From positions 1-51,698 of the forward strand of contig DASYZB010000058.1 of the NCBI GenBank assembly GCA_035946615.1: 51,698 nt of DNA, given 5' to 3'. Source of the DNA: Verrucomicrobiia bacterium (GTDB lineage: Bacteria > Verrucomicrobiota > Verrucomicrobiia > Limisphaerales > UBA8199). Below are positions 1 through 8,430 of the stretch, in pieces (position 1 is the stretch's first letter; each line of letters begins with the position of its first letter). The position numbers and the translations under genes were made by a program. The notes below the pieces were generated by a model. That model was given only the letters and a program-made list of their open reading frames with translations, had not been told where the DNA came from and ran no database searches.

Positions 1-27
1 CCCGCCGTCGGGCGGCCAAAAAACATC

Positions 28-33
28 TATAAT
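28..33 (+). promoter_or_regulatory. Possible -10 box upstream of ppa
   Basis: A perfect TATAAT hexamer lies about 130 bases before the pyrophosphatase gene. No good -35 box can be recognised because the upstream sequence is short and G+C rich. It is listed only as a candidate. The rest of bases 1-162 shows no gene. Confidence 0.25.
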
Positions 34-162
34 CGACGATTTTGGGCGCAAGTCCCCAATCTAGCCGATTTAATGCCCTCCGCGCAGCACTGGCGCAACG
101 CAGGCACCGACACTTCCCCCTTTTGGGACAGGCTCTAACTAAGGGGTCGGGAGAATGAGCTA

Positions 163-687
163 TTGCAAACAATGAACTACTTAACCCTGCCCAGCGGACG
201 CCAGGCCCCGCAGATTGTCAATGCCGTCATAGAAGTCCCCGGCGGCCAATCCAATAAATACGAGTACGACAAGACGCTGCGTGTATTTCACCTGGATCGG
301 CCTCTGTATGCTTCGGTGCATTACCCTGGGGATTATGGGTTCATTCCCAGCACGCTGGCGCAAGACGGTGACGCTTTGGATATCCTGGTCTTGCTGGTGC
401 AGCCGACATTTCCCGGTTGCCTGGTGGAGGCCAGGCCGGTGGGCGTGCTGGAAATGCTGGACCAAAAGGTTCTTGACGAGAAAATCCTTGCAGTTGCGGT
501 GAGCAGCCCAACCCATAAGCAAATTCGCGAGCATACCGACCTCTACCCGCACGTGCTGCGCGAGATCGAACATTTCTTCTCGATTTACAAAGAACTTGAA
601 GGCAAAAAGACCGAAGTCCGTGGCTGGCACGGCTCAGCCCATGCCATGCAAGTCATTCAGAAAAGCCAGCAACGGTTCAGCACGTGA
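163..687 (+). CDS. ppa: Inorganic pyrophosphatase, family I
   Basis: A soluble cytoplasmic enzyme that hydrolyses pyrophosphate to two phosphates and so pulls biosynthetic reactions forward. The protein is 174 residues, the usual length for family I. The metal-binding signature appears as DGDALDIL near residues 66-73, a small variant of the usual D-x-D-[PE]-x-D pattern, preceded by the conserved YGFIPSTLA. The listed start is TTG at 163 with GGGAG about 9 bases upstream. An ATG at 172 (protein starting MNYLTL) is equally possible and loses only three residues. The gene stands alone; the next gene is convergent. The family assignment is secure, the exact start is not. Confidence 0.93.
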   Translation: MQTMNYLTLPSGRQAPQIVNAVIEVPGGQSNKYEYDKTLRVFHLDRPLYASVHYPGDYGFIPSTLAQDGDALDILVLLVQPTFPGCLVEARPVGVLEMLDQKVLDEKILAVAVSSPTHKQIREHTDLYPHVLREIEHFFSIYKELEGKKTEVRGWHGSAHAMQVIQKSQQRFST

Positions 688-710
688 GGGGTGGGCGCTC
701 GCCCGGAAAC

Positions 711-806
711 CGAGAGAGAGGAGGAGGAGCAAGAGTAGAAGTAAGAAGAAGCCTACCGGTTGCCCCTGTTCTTACTCATACTCTTACTCTCTTTCCCCTT
801 TTTTCC
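711..806. repeat. Purine-triplet imperfect inverted repeat (copy A)
   Basis: The gap between ppa and the convergent serpin gene holds a purine-rich left arm (about 713-751, GAG/AAG/GTA-type triplets) and a pyrimidine-rich right arm (about 769-806). They are imperfect reverse complements around CCGGTTGCCCC, so a long hairpin can form. Similar triplet hairpins lie at 4820-4869 and 8431-8501. It could also act as a bidirectional terminator. Confidence 0.55.
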
Positions 807-2033
807 TCACCCAGGCCCCTCGGTGGGATCCACAACCCGCCCCAGGAACAGGATGCTGCCCGAGTGCGTGTCGCGAATCAGGAAAATAAAGGGATGGTCC
901 GCGCGGAAGACCGGCGTGGGTTGGCGCATGATGGCCATTGTCCGCATCACGGTAGCGGTGGCCGCAGCCGCTTCCGTGCCCTCTTCGTTCACATCCACAA
1001 ATGCCTTGTGAACCACCGCCGAGATGAATAAATCCCGGGCGCCATCCATTCCCGAAAAGTCCGCCGCGCGCGAAAAGGCATCTTTCATTCCCATCGTTTT
1101 GAGGGTTCCAGCGAGAAGGAACTGGGCAGTCAGTTTGAATTTCGGGAGAAATACATCCACTTTTTGAGACCTGCCCTGGCCGAGCCAGGTCTCGAGGTTT
1201 TGTTCGTTGAGCGATCCTTCCAAAGATTGCAGCCCATCGTCCTCCTTAGGAAGCAACACGACCATGGAAAGATCGCCTCCGGCATAGGGCAACTCGAGCA
1301 ATTGGGCATCGAGAAGGGCAGCATACTTGAAATCGGCGGTCTGGTGCATGAACGGCGCCTGCACTTTCTGACTGGACCTGACCGAGAACGGAACCGGCAT
1401 CGTATTTGTTTTGTTGAACAGGCGTGTCCATTTGCCTTTGAAGTAGATGGCATTTGCCAGGATGAGCCGGGTGCTGGCTTGCACCGTCCCGGGCTGCAGC
1501 AAGTTGGTAATCTTGCCTTTGGTTTTTTGGCTCACCCAATCGTTGACCTGCTCGCGGACCGGTTCGGCTTGTGTCCGAAAATCCACCTGCTCGATTCGTG
1601 CCTGATAGGTATTTTTTGCTGTGTCTAAAAACGCCGGGATAAATGGATGGCCTTGCTGTGCCCACAGCCCGTTAGCCACAGCCAATTGAATCCCGCTTTT
1701 CTGCTCGATAGCGTTCAATTGTCGCTGGAGCGCGCCAAAGCTGGATGCAAGCTGCTGCTGGTCCGCGCTGAAGTGGAGTGCCTGAGCCATTTGTTTGGCG
1801 GTGTCTCCACGAGCACCGGTGTAGGTCATCGCCAGGCAGGTCGAAATGCTGTAGGGCGAAAGGAAAAGGTTGCCGCTGCCGTTTTTGAGCTGCGAATAGA
1901 GGTCGAGGGCAAAGCCGTTATCGCCCCTGACGACTTTGTGGACCTGGCTCGTTTGAGTTGGGTCTGCAGAGCAATGGGCGGGCATACACATACAGATCAT
2001 GACTAAGCCTAAAACTACCCCAGAATATCTCAT
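807..2033 (-). CDS. Secreted serpin (serine/cysteine protease inhibitor)
   Basis: A 408-residue serpin, full length for the family. Residues 1-23 form a signal peptide, so it acts in the periplasm or outside the cell. The conserved core is visible (NLFLSPYSIS at 55-64, ILANAIYFKGKW at 191-202, and the C-terminal PFIFLIRD and SILFLGRVVDP). The hinge EEGTEAAAAT (350-359) has small residues at P15-P9, the pattern of inhibitory serpins that insert the loop after cleavage. Counting from the hinge places P1 near Met366, but the loop is about four residues longer than in antitrypsin, so P1 could lie anywhere in 366-370. The gene is 52 bases downstream of the cytochrome b gene on the same strand and may be its distal operon partner. 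The target protease is unknown. Confidence 0.93.
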   Translation of the reverse strand: MRYSGVVLGLVMICMCMPAHCSADPTQTSQVHKVVRGDNGFALDLYSQLKNGSGNLFLSPYSISTCLAMTYTGARGDTAKQMAQALHFSADQQQLASSFGALQRQLNAIEQKSGIQLAVANGLWAQQGHPFIPAFLDTAKNTYQARIEQVDFRTQAEPVREQVNDWVSQKTKGKITNLLQPGTVQASTRLILANAIYFKGKWTRLFNKTNTMPVPFSVRSSQKVQAPFMHQTADFKYAALLDAQLLELPYAGGDLSMVVLLPKEDDGLQSLEGSLNEQNLETWLGQGRSQKVDVFLPKFKLTAQFLLAGTLKTMGMKDAFSRAADFSGMDGARDLFISAVVHKAFVDVNEEGTEAAAATATVMRTMAIMRQPTPVFRADHPFIFLIRDTHSGSILFLGRVVDPTEGPG

Positions 2034-2085
2034 AGGTTCAATCTAACTCCTTTTATTCATTCTTTGAAGCGCGCTCCTGATTGCA

Positions 2086-3513
2086 TCAAGGAGTCGGTTG
2101 GCCCGTCTTCAGGCTGCTCTTTCGCGATTGTAGAAATGCAACCAGCAGGTCCATTTGCTGCGCGGTGAGATTGCCGGCGTAGGCGGGCATATTGAGCCCG
2201 CCATTGGCAATGCGCAGGATCATCTGTTCGCGACTCAGCTTCCTGCCGATGAACGTGAGGTTGGGCCCCCGGTGTCCGCCATGGCCTGCGATGTCGTGAC
2301 AGTTCAGGCAGCCTTTTTGATAAAAGAGAAGCGCCCCCTCCGCCACCGGGCCTGTGGCAGCGCCCACCACCTCGGCTGGCAACGGCTTGGCCTTGAAGTC
2401 GGGCGACCAGTTGGCCCGCGCACCGGCTATCCAGAGCGCGCCGATACCCAAGCAAACCATCAGCACAAATGCCAATGCCCACGGGCGGCGCCGCGCGCTG
2501 CGCTCCCCTTTGGGGAAGACGAACGGAAGCATGATGAGGAGAAATCCAGCAATCAGCGGACCAAAAACCATAAAATACTGTTCCGTTCCATGCGGCAGCA
2601 GGGCGAGCACGGCGAAATACCACAGCAAATACCAATCTGGCCGCGGGTCGGCCGCGATGATGCTTGGGTCAGGCGGTTTGCCTAATTCTGGAGGGCCAAA
2701 TACCAAGGCCAGGATAACGATGGCAACCGTCATCGCGACGGCAAAAACCATGTCGCGCCAGGCGGCGTCCGGCCAGAAAGGTTTGCCGCTTTTTTTGAGC
2801 AAGGCATGATATTCTTCGCGGTAGGTTTTGGGGTCCACAGGCCGTCCGGGAGTGGGCGGCTCAGAGATGCCGTGGCGCAACACCAGGAGCAGGTGCAGGC
2901 CGACGAACGCAAAAATCAGGGCCGGCATGACGAAAACATGAATGGCAAAGAACCGGCTGAGTGTGGCCCCACCAACCGTATCGCCTCCCAAAGTGAATCG
3001 CGCCAGCCAGTGGCCGATTAGAGGCGTGCGGCCCACCTGCTCAGCAGCCACTACGACCGACCAAACCCCGGTCTGATCCCAGCGCAGGAGTTGTCCGGTG
3101 AATCCCATGATCAGCGTGAAGCCGAGCAGCAAAGAACCGGTTACCCAGTTCATTTCGCGCGGGTATTTATACGACCCAAACAAGAAGACCTGCGCCATGT
3201 GGATGCCCATCATCAAGACCATTGCCGATGCTCCATAATAATGCAGACCGCGCATGAACCGGCCAAAGGTGGCCTGTTGGGAGATGAACTGTAGGGCGTT
3301 GTAAGCATGGGCTGCGGAGGGAACATAAGAGAAGGCCAATGCGACTCCTGAAAACACCTGGATCATGAACGCCGCCATGGTGGCGCTGCCAAACACATAC
3401 CACCAACGCGCATCCGGCGGCACCAGATGTTCCAACATCGGGCGGAACAGGGCCACAATCCCGAGGCGGTCCTCGAGCCACGTGTAGCCGCGTCTAAGGC
3501 TTCCGCGTAACAT
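2086..3513 (-). CDS. Cytochrome b (b6/subunit IV type) fused to a C-terminal cytochrome c domain
   Basis: The membrane core of a quinol-oxidising cytochrome bc complex. The protein has 475 residues. The four haem-b histidines are His91 and His105 (13 residues between) and His192 and His207 (14 between), the spacing of b6-type rather than mitochondrial-type cytochrome b. The quinol-site motif is PDWY (292-295). After the last membrane helix (about 345-362) comes a periplasmic monohaem c domain with CLNCH (402-406) and a likely Met442 ligand in NMPAY. This domain would replace cytochrome c1 or f. The gene follows the Rieske gene by 7 bases and sits in the operon with a caa3-type oxidase. No separate cytochrome c gene is present in the window. 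Confidence 0.93.
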   Translation of the reverse strand: MLRGSLRRGYTWLEDRLGIVALFRPMLEHLVPPDARWWYVFGSATMAAFMIQVFSGVALAFSYVPSAAHAYNALQFISQQATFGRFMRGLHYYGASAMVLMMGIHMAQVFLFGSYKYPREMNWVTGSLLLGFTLIMGFTGQLLRWDQTGVWSVVVAAEQVGRTPLIGHWLARFTLGGDTVGGATLSRFFAIHVFVMPALIFAFVGLHLLLVLRHGISEPPTPGRPVDPKTYREEYHALLKKSGKPFWPDAAWRDMVFAVAMTVAIVILALVFGPPELGKPPDPSIIAADPRPDWYLLWYFAVLALLPHGTEQYFMVFGPLIAGFLLIMLPFVFPKGERSARRRPWALAFVLMVCLGIGALWIAGARANWSPDFKAKPLPAEVVGAATGPVAEGALLFYQKGCLNCHDIAGHGGHRGPNLTFIGRKLSREQMILRIANGGLNMPAYAGNLTAQQMDLLVAFLQSRKSSLKTGQPTP

Positions 3514-3520
3514 GCTCTGA

Positions 3521-4087
3521 TCAGGTGATAGGTATTGGAGCGGTGAGAATTTCTACGTGCCCGTTCAAGAGGCGGACAGGCAGGCGGACCAGGGGTTTAG
3601 GCGGCGGCCCCGCGGCGACCGAGCCGTCCTTGTAGTACACCCCGCCATGGCAAGGGCACATGAACAAATCGGCCTGTGGCAACCAGCGAACGGGGCATCC
3701 CAGGTGGGTGCAGTTGATTGAAAACGCCACAAACTTCTCTGGCCCCTCGCGCCGCAGCCAGGCCGCCGTTCGCGCCGTCACTCCGGCCCACTGCAACGCT
3801 GATGCGTCCTCGAACCGCACGGCCACTGTTTCATCGATTTTGAAATCTTCTATGCTGCCGACTGACCGCCAGACTTGCGGATTGCGGGTCAGCAGGGGCG
3901 CCAGAATAAACCCAACCGCCGGCACAACCAAAACGGCAGTGGCGCCGGCGCCCAGCCCCAGGGTCAACAATTCGAGAAATTCCCGTCGTGACCGCTCCTC
4001 GGCTTTAGCCGGTCCGGGCGGCACAGTATTACTTAGTTCTGCGTTCACGACGGATTTCTCCGATCCAGCCGACGATTGAGATTGCAA
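3521..4087 (-). CDS. Rieske iron-sulfur subunit of the bc complex
   Basis: The [2Fe-2S] subunit that takes the first electron from quinol and passes it to the c-type haem. Both Rieske boxes are intact: CTHLGC (126-131) and CPCHGG (144-149), giving two Cys and two His ligands, followed by a proline-rich GPPPKPL loop. An arginine pair ahead of a hydrophobic helix (RSRREFLE at 32-39, helix about 42-66) fits Tat export with an uncleaved anchor. The listed ATG start overlaps the upstream small gene by 59 bases. A GTG at 4048 would cut the overlap to 20 bases and keep every motif, so the start is uncertain. Confidence 0.93.
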   Translation of the reverse strand: MQSQSSAGSEKSVVNAELSNTVPPGPAKAEERSRREFLELLTLGLGAGATAVLVVPAVGFILAPLLTRNPQVWRSVGSIEDFKIDETVAVRFEDASALQWAGVTARTAAWLRREGPEKFVAFSINCTHLGCPVRWLPQADLFMCPCHGGVYYKDGSVAAGPPPKPLVRLPVRLLNGHVEILTAPIPIT

Positions 4088-4265
4088 ACAGGCCTACCCC
4101 AATGCCGGTAATCAAAAATGAAGTCGCCAGCCCCCAGAGGCTGAGGGTCACCGCCAGCGCCAGGCTCGCGGGCCAAGGAGTGGGTTCCGGGATGATATCG
4201 GGGCGGGCCGGATTCCAGTCCTGGTGTTCGGGTTTTTGAGATGGTTTTAAGTGAAGGTCGCTCAT
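4029..4265 (-). CDS. Small membrane protein of the respiratory operon (possible oxidase subunit IV-like)
   Basis: A 78-residue protein starting MSDLHLKPSQ, with a proline-rich N-terminus (PEPTPWPAS) and about 36 hydrophobic residues that can form a two-helix hairpin, ending GWIGEIRRERRTK. The pattern of PxPWP, paired helices and GWxxE resembles small polypeptides found with haem-copper oxidases, so an accessory oxidase subunit is inferred. It lies between ctaG (19-base gap) and the Rieske gene (overlapping). A longer reading up to 4391 is unlikely because that part is in another frame inside ctaG. No catalytic residues are visible. Confidence 0.7.
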   Translation of the reverse strand: MSDLHLKPSQKPEHQDWNPARPDIIPEPTPWPASLALAVTLSLWGLATSFLITGIGVGLFAISIVGWIGEIRRERRTK

Positions 4266-4284
4266 AGGAGCAAAGCAAGCCGGC

Positions 4285-5148
4285 TCAAACGGTTGTTGGT
4301 TCTCCTTTCGGCTGAATGGGGCCCGTCGCCTCTGTTGCGCCCGCATACCAACGAGCGAGCAAGCCCATAATGCCGCACAGGTAGATAACACAGGCCGGCA
4401 CCCACATCAGCAGACCGCCGATCTGTTGGTCCACTGCAGGGGTCAGCCCCCACCCATTCCGAATCAGAGCGAGCATTTGCGCGCTACCGGACGGGTGGAG
4501 GTAAACCGGGCAGACGCTCACTGGAACAAAGGTAATGATTATACCCAGGAGCGTGCAACCGACGCATGCGGTAAACAAATAGAGCACTCCTGCCAAAGGA
4601 GGCAGGTGCTGTTGAGGGCGTGGACCAATGACAGGCAGCCAAAAGAGGGCGCCGAGGGCCAGCAGCGAAAGCACCTGGATGCCCCGCATTACAGGGTACG
4701 ATGTGGCCGCGTCGCACAAAGCTGGCACGTGCCAAACCCACATCCCCCCTACTCCGGCCAGCCAGGTCACAGCGGATTTGGTTAGGAACTTGCCAAGTCG
4801 TTGCAAAGCGGGCCGGAGGCCTTCGCCTTTTTTCGAGGACGAATATGAGGAGGAAAATGACGGCGAAGGGAGCAGTGCCCACAGCAGGAATGCTGGCACC
4901 ACCAACTGCAACAGCAGATGTTGGAGCATATGCGCGCTGAATAAATAACCGTCGGCCAGCGCGTCCAAGGGGGAATCGAGCACCAACAGGAATAAGGCGG
5001 TTGCTATCACCAGAAAGCCCGCGCGGCCTTTTACACTCCGGCCCGAAGCGCGCCAATGGACAATATATCCTGCTGCCAATGCTGCCGCTGCGGCCAGTGC
5101 AGCCGGATGCACTGGCCAGGCCGAAATCAAAAATTGCTTTGTTGTCAT
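4285..5148 (-). CDS. ctaG: CtaG-type cytochrome c oxidase assembly protein
   Basis: A 287-residue polytopic membrane protein of the caa3_CtaG family, thought to help metal delivery to and assembly of haem-copper oxidases. Conserved features seen are SAHMLQHLLL with paired histidines, WVWHVPALCDAA, and the final GLLMWVPACVIYL helix. Its ATG shares ATGA with the stop of the coxA-coxC fusion, so translation is probably coupled. This overlap fixes the start although the frame stays open further upstream. Residues about 98-113 are a serine/lysine-rich low-complexity insert (SPSFSSSYSSSKKGEG) encoded by the dispersed triplet hairpin at 4820-4869, apparently tolerated in a loop. Confidence 0.88.
   Translation of the reverse strand: MTTKQFLISAWPVHPAALAAAAALAAGYIVHWRASGRSVKGRAGFLVIATALFLLVLDSPLDALADGYLFSAHMLQHLLLQLVVPAFLLWALLPSPSFSSSYSSSKKGEGLRPALQRLGKFLTKSAVTWLAGVGGMWVWHVPALCDAATSYPVMRGIQVLSLLALGALFWLPVIGPRPQQHLPPLAGVLYLFTACVGCTLLGIIITFVPVSVCPVYLHPSGSAQMLALIRNGWGLTPAVDQQIGGLLMWVPACVIYLCGIMGLLARWYAGATEATGPIQPKGEPTTV
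4820..4869. repeat. Triplet hairpin repeat inside ctaG (copy B)
   Basis: CCTTCGCC (4820-4827) and GGCGAAGG (4862-4869) are perfect inverted repeats flanking a purine triplet run (GAGGACGAATATGAGGAG). The composition matches the intergenic repeats at 711-806 and 8431-8501. Here it lies in frame within the ctaG coding sequence. Confidence 0.55.
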
Positions 5149-7385
5149 AAAGAAGGTCCCAATAAATAGACCGTTGTGAAAACAAACACCCAGACCATAT
5201 CCACGAAATGCCAATATAACCCTACCGTCCGCACCGCCTCGGTGCGCCCGGTTTTGAAGTCTCCCGTCCATGACAGACCCAACACAATGACCAGGGCCAA
5301 TAGTCCGATACAAACGTGCAGGCCGTGAAAACCTGTTAAAGCGAAGAAGGTGGTGGCGAACAGATTCGAGTTGATGACCACTCCTTTTTGAAACAGCGCC
5401 AGGTATTCGCTGCCTTGTCCTGCGATAAACACCAGCCCCAACATGATGGTGGCAATCCACCACCCATTAAACCCTGCAAAGCGCTTCTGGCGCAAAGCAG
5501 CCTCTGCCCGCCATAGCGTGAAGCTGCTGCTGAACAGGAACGCCGAGAACAACGCGGTCCTGCTGCGGTCCAGCAGCGTTGCGGCCAACGGCCCCCCATG
5601 CTGCTGGATGTTATAGTAAACAAACGCCGCGATCAGCATTACAAAGAAAAAACCTTCCGACAGGATGAAGGCGTTTATCCCGACAAAGTTTTTTTCGAGC
5701 AAAGGATGGTTTTGGGATGTTTCACCGGAAATGACCGGGTCTGGCGTTTCCGGATGCGCCAGGTCCCAGAGCGGTCGGCGGCTGCGCACCGGGGGCACGC
5801 GTTCAAAATTATGTTCCGGAGGCGGCGAGGAAGTTGCCCATTCAAGGGTCCAGGCCTGCCAGGGATTGTCGCCTGCCGGTGTTCCGGCGCGCAGGCTGCG
5901 CCCGACGTCCCACAACAGCAGCAGCACCGAAAAACCCAAAATAAAAGCGCCGACGGTCGAAATCAGGTTCAAACTGCCCCAGTAGGGCAGGTCAGGATAC
6001 GTATAGACCCGGCGCGGCATGCCCATGAGGCCGAGAAAATGTTGGACGAAAAAGGTCCCGTTGAAACCCAGCACGGCCAGCCAGAAGACGTACTTGCCGA
6101 GCCGCTCCGAGAGCATGCGGCCCGTCATTTTCGGAAACCAGTAGTAGGTTGCGGCGAGAATGGCGAAGAATGAGCCGCCGAAGAGGACGTAATGGAAATG
6201 GGCGACAACAAAGTACGTATCGGTGGTTTGCCAATCCAAGGGCACGCAGGCAAACATCACACCCGTCAGGCCGCCAATCGTGAATTGAACCAGGAATGCC
6301 AGGGCGAACAGCATTGGAGTTCGAAGGCGCAATGAGCCGCCATAAAGAGTGGCTGACCAGTTGAAAATCTTAACGCCCGTAGGGATGGCGATTAACAAGC
6401 TGGCAATCGAGAAAAAGAGGTCGAGAGGCCGGCCAATGCCGACGGCGAACATGTGGTGCGCCCACACCCCAAAACTCAACAGTGCGATGGCGACGGTCGA
6501 GGCCGCCACAAACGCGTAACCGAAGATCGGCTTGCGCGCAAAGACCGGGAGCACCTCCGAAATCATCCCAAACGCCGGCAGGGCCATGATATAGACCTCC
6601 GGATGCCCAAAGGCCCAGAAAAAGTGCTGCCACAAAATGGCGGACCCGCCGTGCGACGGCAGAAAAAAATACGCCCCGAGGCTGCGATCCATTAGCAGCA
6701 TGATAATGGAAGCGTTCAGCGCCGGCAGCGCCAGGATAATCAGAAAGGAATTGACTAAATTCATCCAGACGAACAGCGGCAGTTTGCGCAAGATCAGGCC
6801 AGGAGCGCGCAGCGTCAGGATAGTTGCGATCAAATTGATCGAGGCCACAATCGAGCCGGTGCCAAGGACCAGCAGCGAGAGAATCCAGTAATCCACCCCC
6901 TTAGTTGAGGCAAAGGGTGTTTCGCTCAGGGGCGCGTAACTAAACCAGCCGGCCGCCGGGGCTCCTCCCGCGAGAAAACTGAAGTAAAGCAGCAGGCCAC
7001 CGCACAGGAAGAGCCAATAACTCATCGCGTTGAGGCGCGGAAAGGCCATGTCGCGCGCGCCAATCATCAGCGGCACTAAATAGTTGGCGAAGCCCACGAA
7101 CGTTGGCATCACCACCAGGAAGATCATGGTGGTGCCGTGCATGGTGAAGAGCTGGTTGAACGCCTCAGGCGAGAGCAGCGTGTTGCGCGGCACAGCTAAT
7201 TGGAGCCGCACCAATAGCGCTTCAATCCCTCCAACGAGCATAAAAATCGCCGCGGTCGAAAGGTAAAGGACCCCAATGCGCTTGTGATCAACGGTCGCGA
7301 CCCAACTGAACAATGAACCTCGTTCGCGAGCAGTGGAGTGGGCTGGGAAAGACAATGCGCCGGCGCTGGAGGCGTTCGAGTTCAT
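5145..7385 (-). CDS. Fused cytochrome c oxidase subunits I and III (caa3 type)
   Basis: The catalytic core of an aerobic terminal oxidase in the inner membrane, 746 residues. Residues about 25-530 are subunit I: haem-a His83 and His398, CuB His261, His310 and His311, the cross-linked tyrosine in HPEVY (261-265) with the A1-type glutamate, haem-a3 His396, the K-channel Lys339, and the D-channel Asp112 in ARDMAFPR. After the linker SPPPEHNF come residues about 565-746, subunit III, with GINAFILSEG, GFHGLH and YWHFVDMVW. Subunit I/III fusion is known from caa3 oxidases such as that of Thermus. The start ATG overlaps the coxB stop (ATGA), and the stop overlaps the ctaG start the same way. All proton-channel and metal residues looked for are present. 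Confidence 0.96.
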   Translation of the reverse strand: MNSNASSAGALSFPAHSTARERGSLFSWVATVDHKRIGVLYLSTAAIFMLVGGIEALLVRLQLAVPRNTLLSPEAFNQLFTMHGTTMIFLVVMPTFVGFANYLVPLMIGARDMAFPRLNAMSYWLFLCGGLLLYFSFLAGGAPAAGWFSYAPLSETPFASTKGVDYWILSLLVLGTGSIVASINLIATILTLRAPGLILRKLPLFVWMNLVNSFLIILALPALNASIIMLLMDRSLGAYFFLPSHGGSAILWQHFFWAFGHPEVYIMALPAFGMISEVLPVFARKPIFGYAFVAASTVAIALLSFGVWAHHMFAVGIGRPLDLFFSIASLLIAIPTGVKIFNWSATLYGGSLRLRTPMLFALAFLVQFTIGGLTGVMFACVPLDWQTTDTYFVVAHFHYVLFGGSFFAILAATYYWFPKMTGRMLSERLGKYVFWLAVLGFNGTFFVQHFLGLMGMPRRVYTYPDLPYWGSLNLISTVGAFILGFSVLLLLWDVGRSLRAGTPAGDNPWQAWTLEWATSSPPPEHNFERVPPVRSRRPLWDLAHPETPDPVISGETSQNHPLLEKNFVGINAFILSEGFFFVMLIAAFVYYNIQQHGGPLAATLLDRSRTALFSAFLFSSSFTLWRAEAALRQKRFAGFNGWWIATIMLGLVFIAGQGSEYLALFQKGVVINSNLFATTFFALTGFHGLHVCIGLLALVIVLGLSWTGDFKTGRTEAVRTVGLYWHFVDMVWVFVFTTVYLLGPSL

Positions 7386-8317
7386 TGCTTTTGAGGCTCG
7401 AGATACGCTGCCAGTTCCGCTGCCTGCTGCTGGGTCAATTGCAAGTTGGGCATCAGCGACCCTGGCTTAATTGCCTGAGGGCTCCTCAGCCAGCGGACCA
7501 GGTTTGCCGGTGTGTTTTCCAATACGCCGCCGGCGAGAGTTTGGCGCCCGGCCAGATGCGTCAAATCAGGCGCTATCGAGGGCCGTGCAGCGGCCTGGCC
7601 CACGCTGTGGCAATTAGCGCACGTGAGCGTGGAAAACAGTTTCTCCCCTTGCGCCCCCGGCCCTGACGCCGGCGTCGGCAGCGGGCGGAGTTGTTCCTGC
7701 TGCCATTGTTCAAAAGCGCCCGGAGGCTGCGCGATGACGCTGAATCGCATCCAGGAGTGTTGCGCGCCGCAATATTCGGCGCACGCGCCGCTGTAAGTGC
7801 CCGGTCGCTGTGCCTCCAGCCAGATGTAATTCGGATGGCCCGGAATCATGTCCATCTTTCGGCCCAGGCGCGGCGCCCAAAAATCGTGGATGACGTCGGC
7901 GGCCTCCAACCGCACCAGCCACCGCGCCCCGGCGGGAATATGAATTTCATTGGCGGCCACGACACCGCTGTTGGGATAGCGCGCTTCCCACCACCACTGG
8001 TGGCCCGTGATGACCAAATCCGCACGCAATTGCGCCGGGAGCGGATCGGATTGATTCATCGCGCGCGCCGTCAGCACAAACAGGCAAATCACCACCAGCA
8101 GCGGGATAAGCGTCCAAGCCACTTCGACGGGAACGCTGCCGAAGGTCTGGCGTGGTTCGGGGCTGTCAGCCCTGCCGCGAAAGCGCAGTAATGACCAGGT
8201 AATCAGGCCCGTAACAATCGTCAGAATGACGGCGCAGACCCCCAGGACAATGTAAAAAAGGTCCACAATGACTTTCGCCTGAGGCGAAGCGGGACTAAAT
8301 ACCGGAACGATGCTCAT
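7382..8317 (-). CDS. Cytochrome c oxidase subunit II with fused cytochrome c domain
   Basis: Accepts electrons at the CuA centre for the caa3 oxidase. The 311-residue protein has two membrane helices (about 16-45 and 63-86), a cupredoxin domain with the full CuA set (His144, Cys179, Glu181, Cys183, His187, Met190, in CAEYCGAQHSWM), and a C-terminal monohaem c domain with CANCH (233-237) and probable ligand Met289. The fused cytochrome makes this a caa3-type oxidase. No lipobox or clear signal peptide is seen, so the first helix probably serves as anchor. It is the first gene of the operon and shares ATGA with coxA-coxC. A weak AAGGG precedes the ATG. Confidence 0.95.
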   Translation of the reverse strand: MSIVPVFSPASPQAKVIVDLFYIVLGVCAVILTIVTGLITWSLLRFRGRADSPEPRQTFGSVPVEVAWTLIPLLVVICLFVLTARAMNQSDPLPAQLRADLVITGHQWWWEARYPNSGVVAANEIHIPAGARWLVRLEAADVIHDFWAPRLGRKMDMIPGHPNYIWLEAQRPGTYSGACAEYCGAQHSWMRFSVIAQPPGAFEQWQQEQLRPLPTPASGPGAQGEKLFSTLTCANCHSVGQAAARPSIAPDLTHLAGRQTLAGGVLENTPANLVRWLRSPQAIKPGSLMPNLQLTQQQAAELAAYLEPQKQ

Positions 8318-8430
8318 AACCCTTTGGGACTCCTCGCACGCGAGTAACGCGGGGCAATAGCTTTCAGCCTAAGCTCTCCCCGCTGTCCGGAAATGGGGTA
8401 TCCACCTGAGGCCGTGCTTTGAAAATGGCG

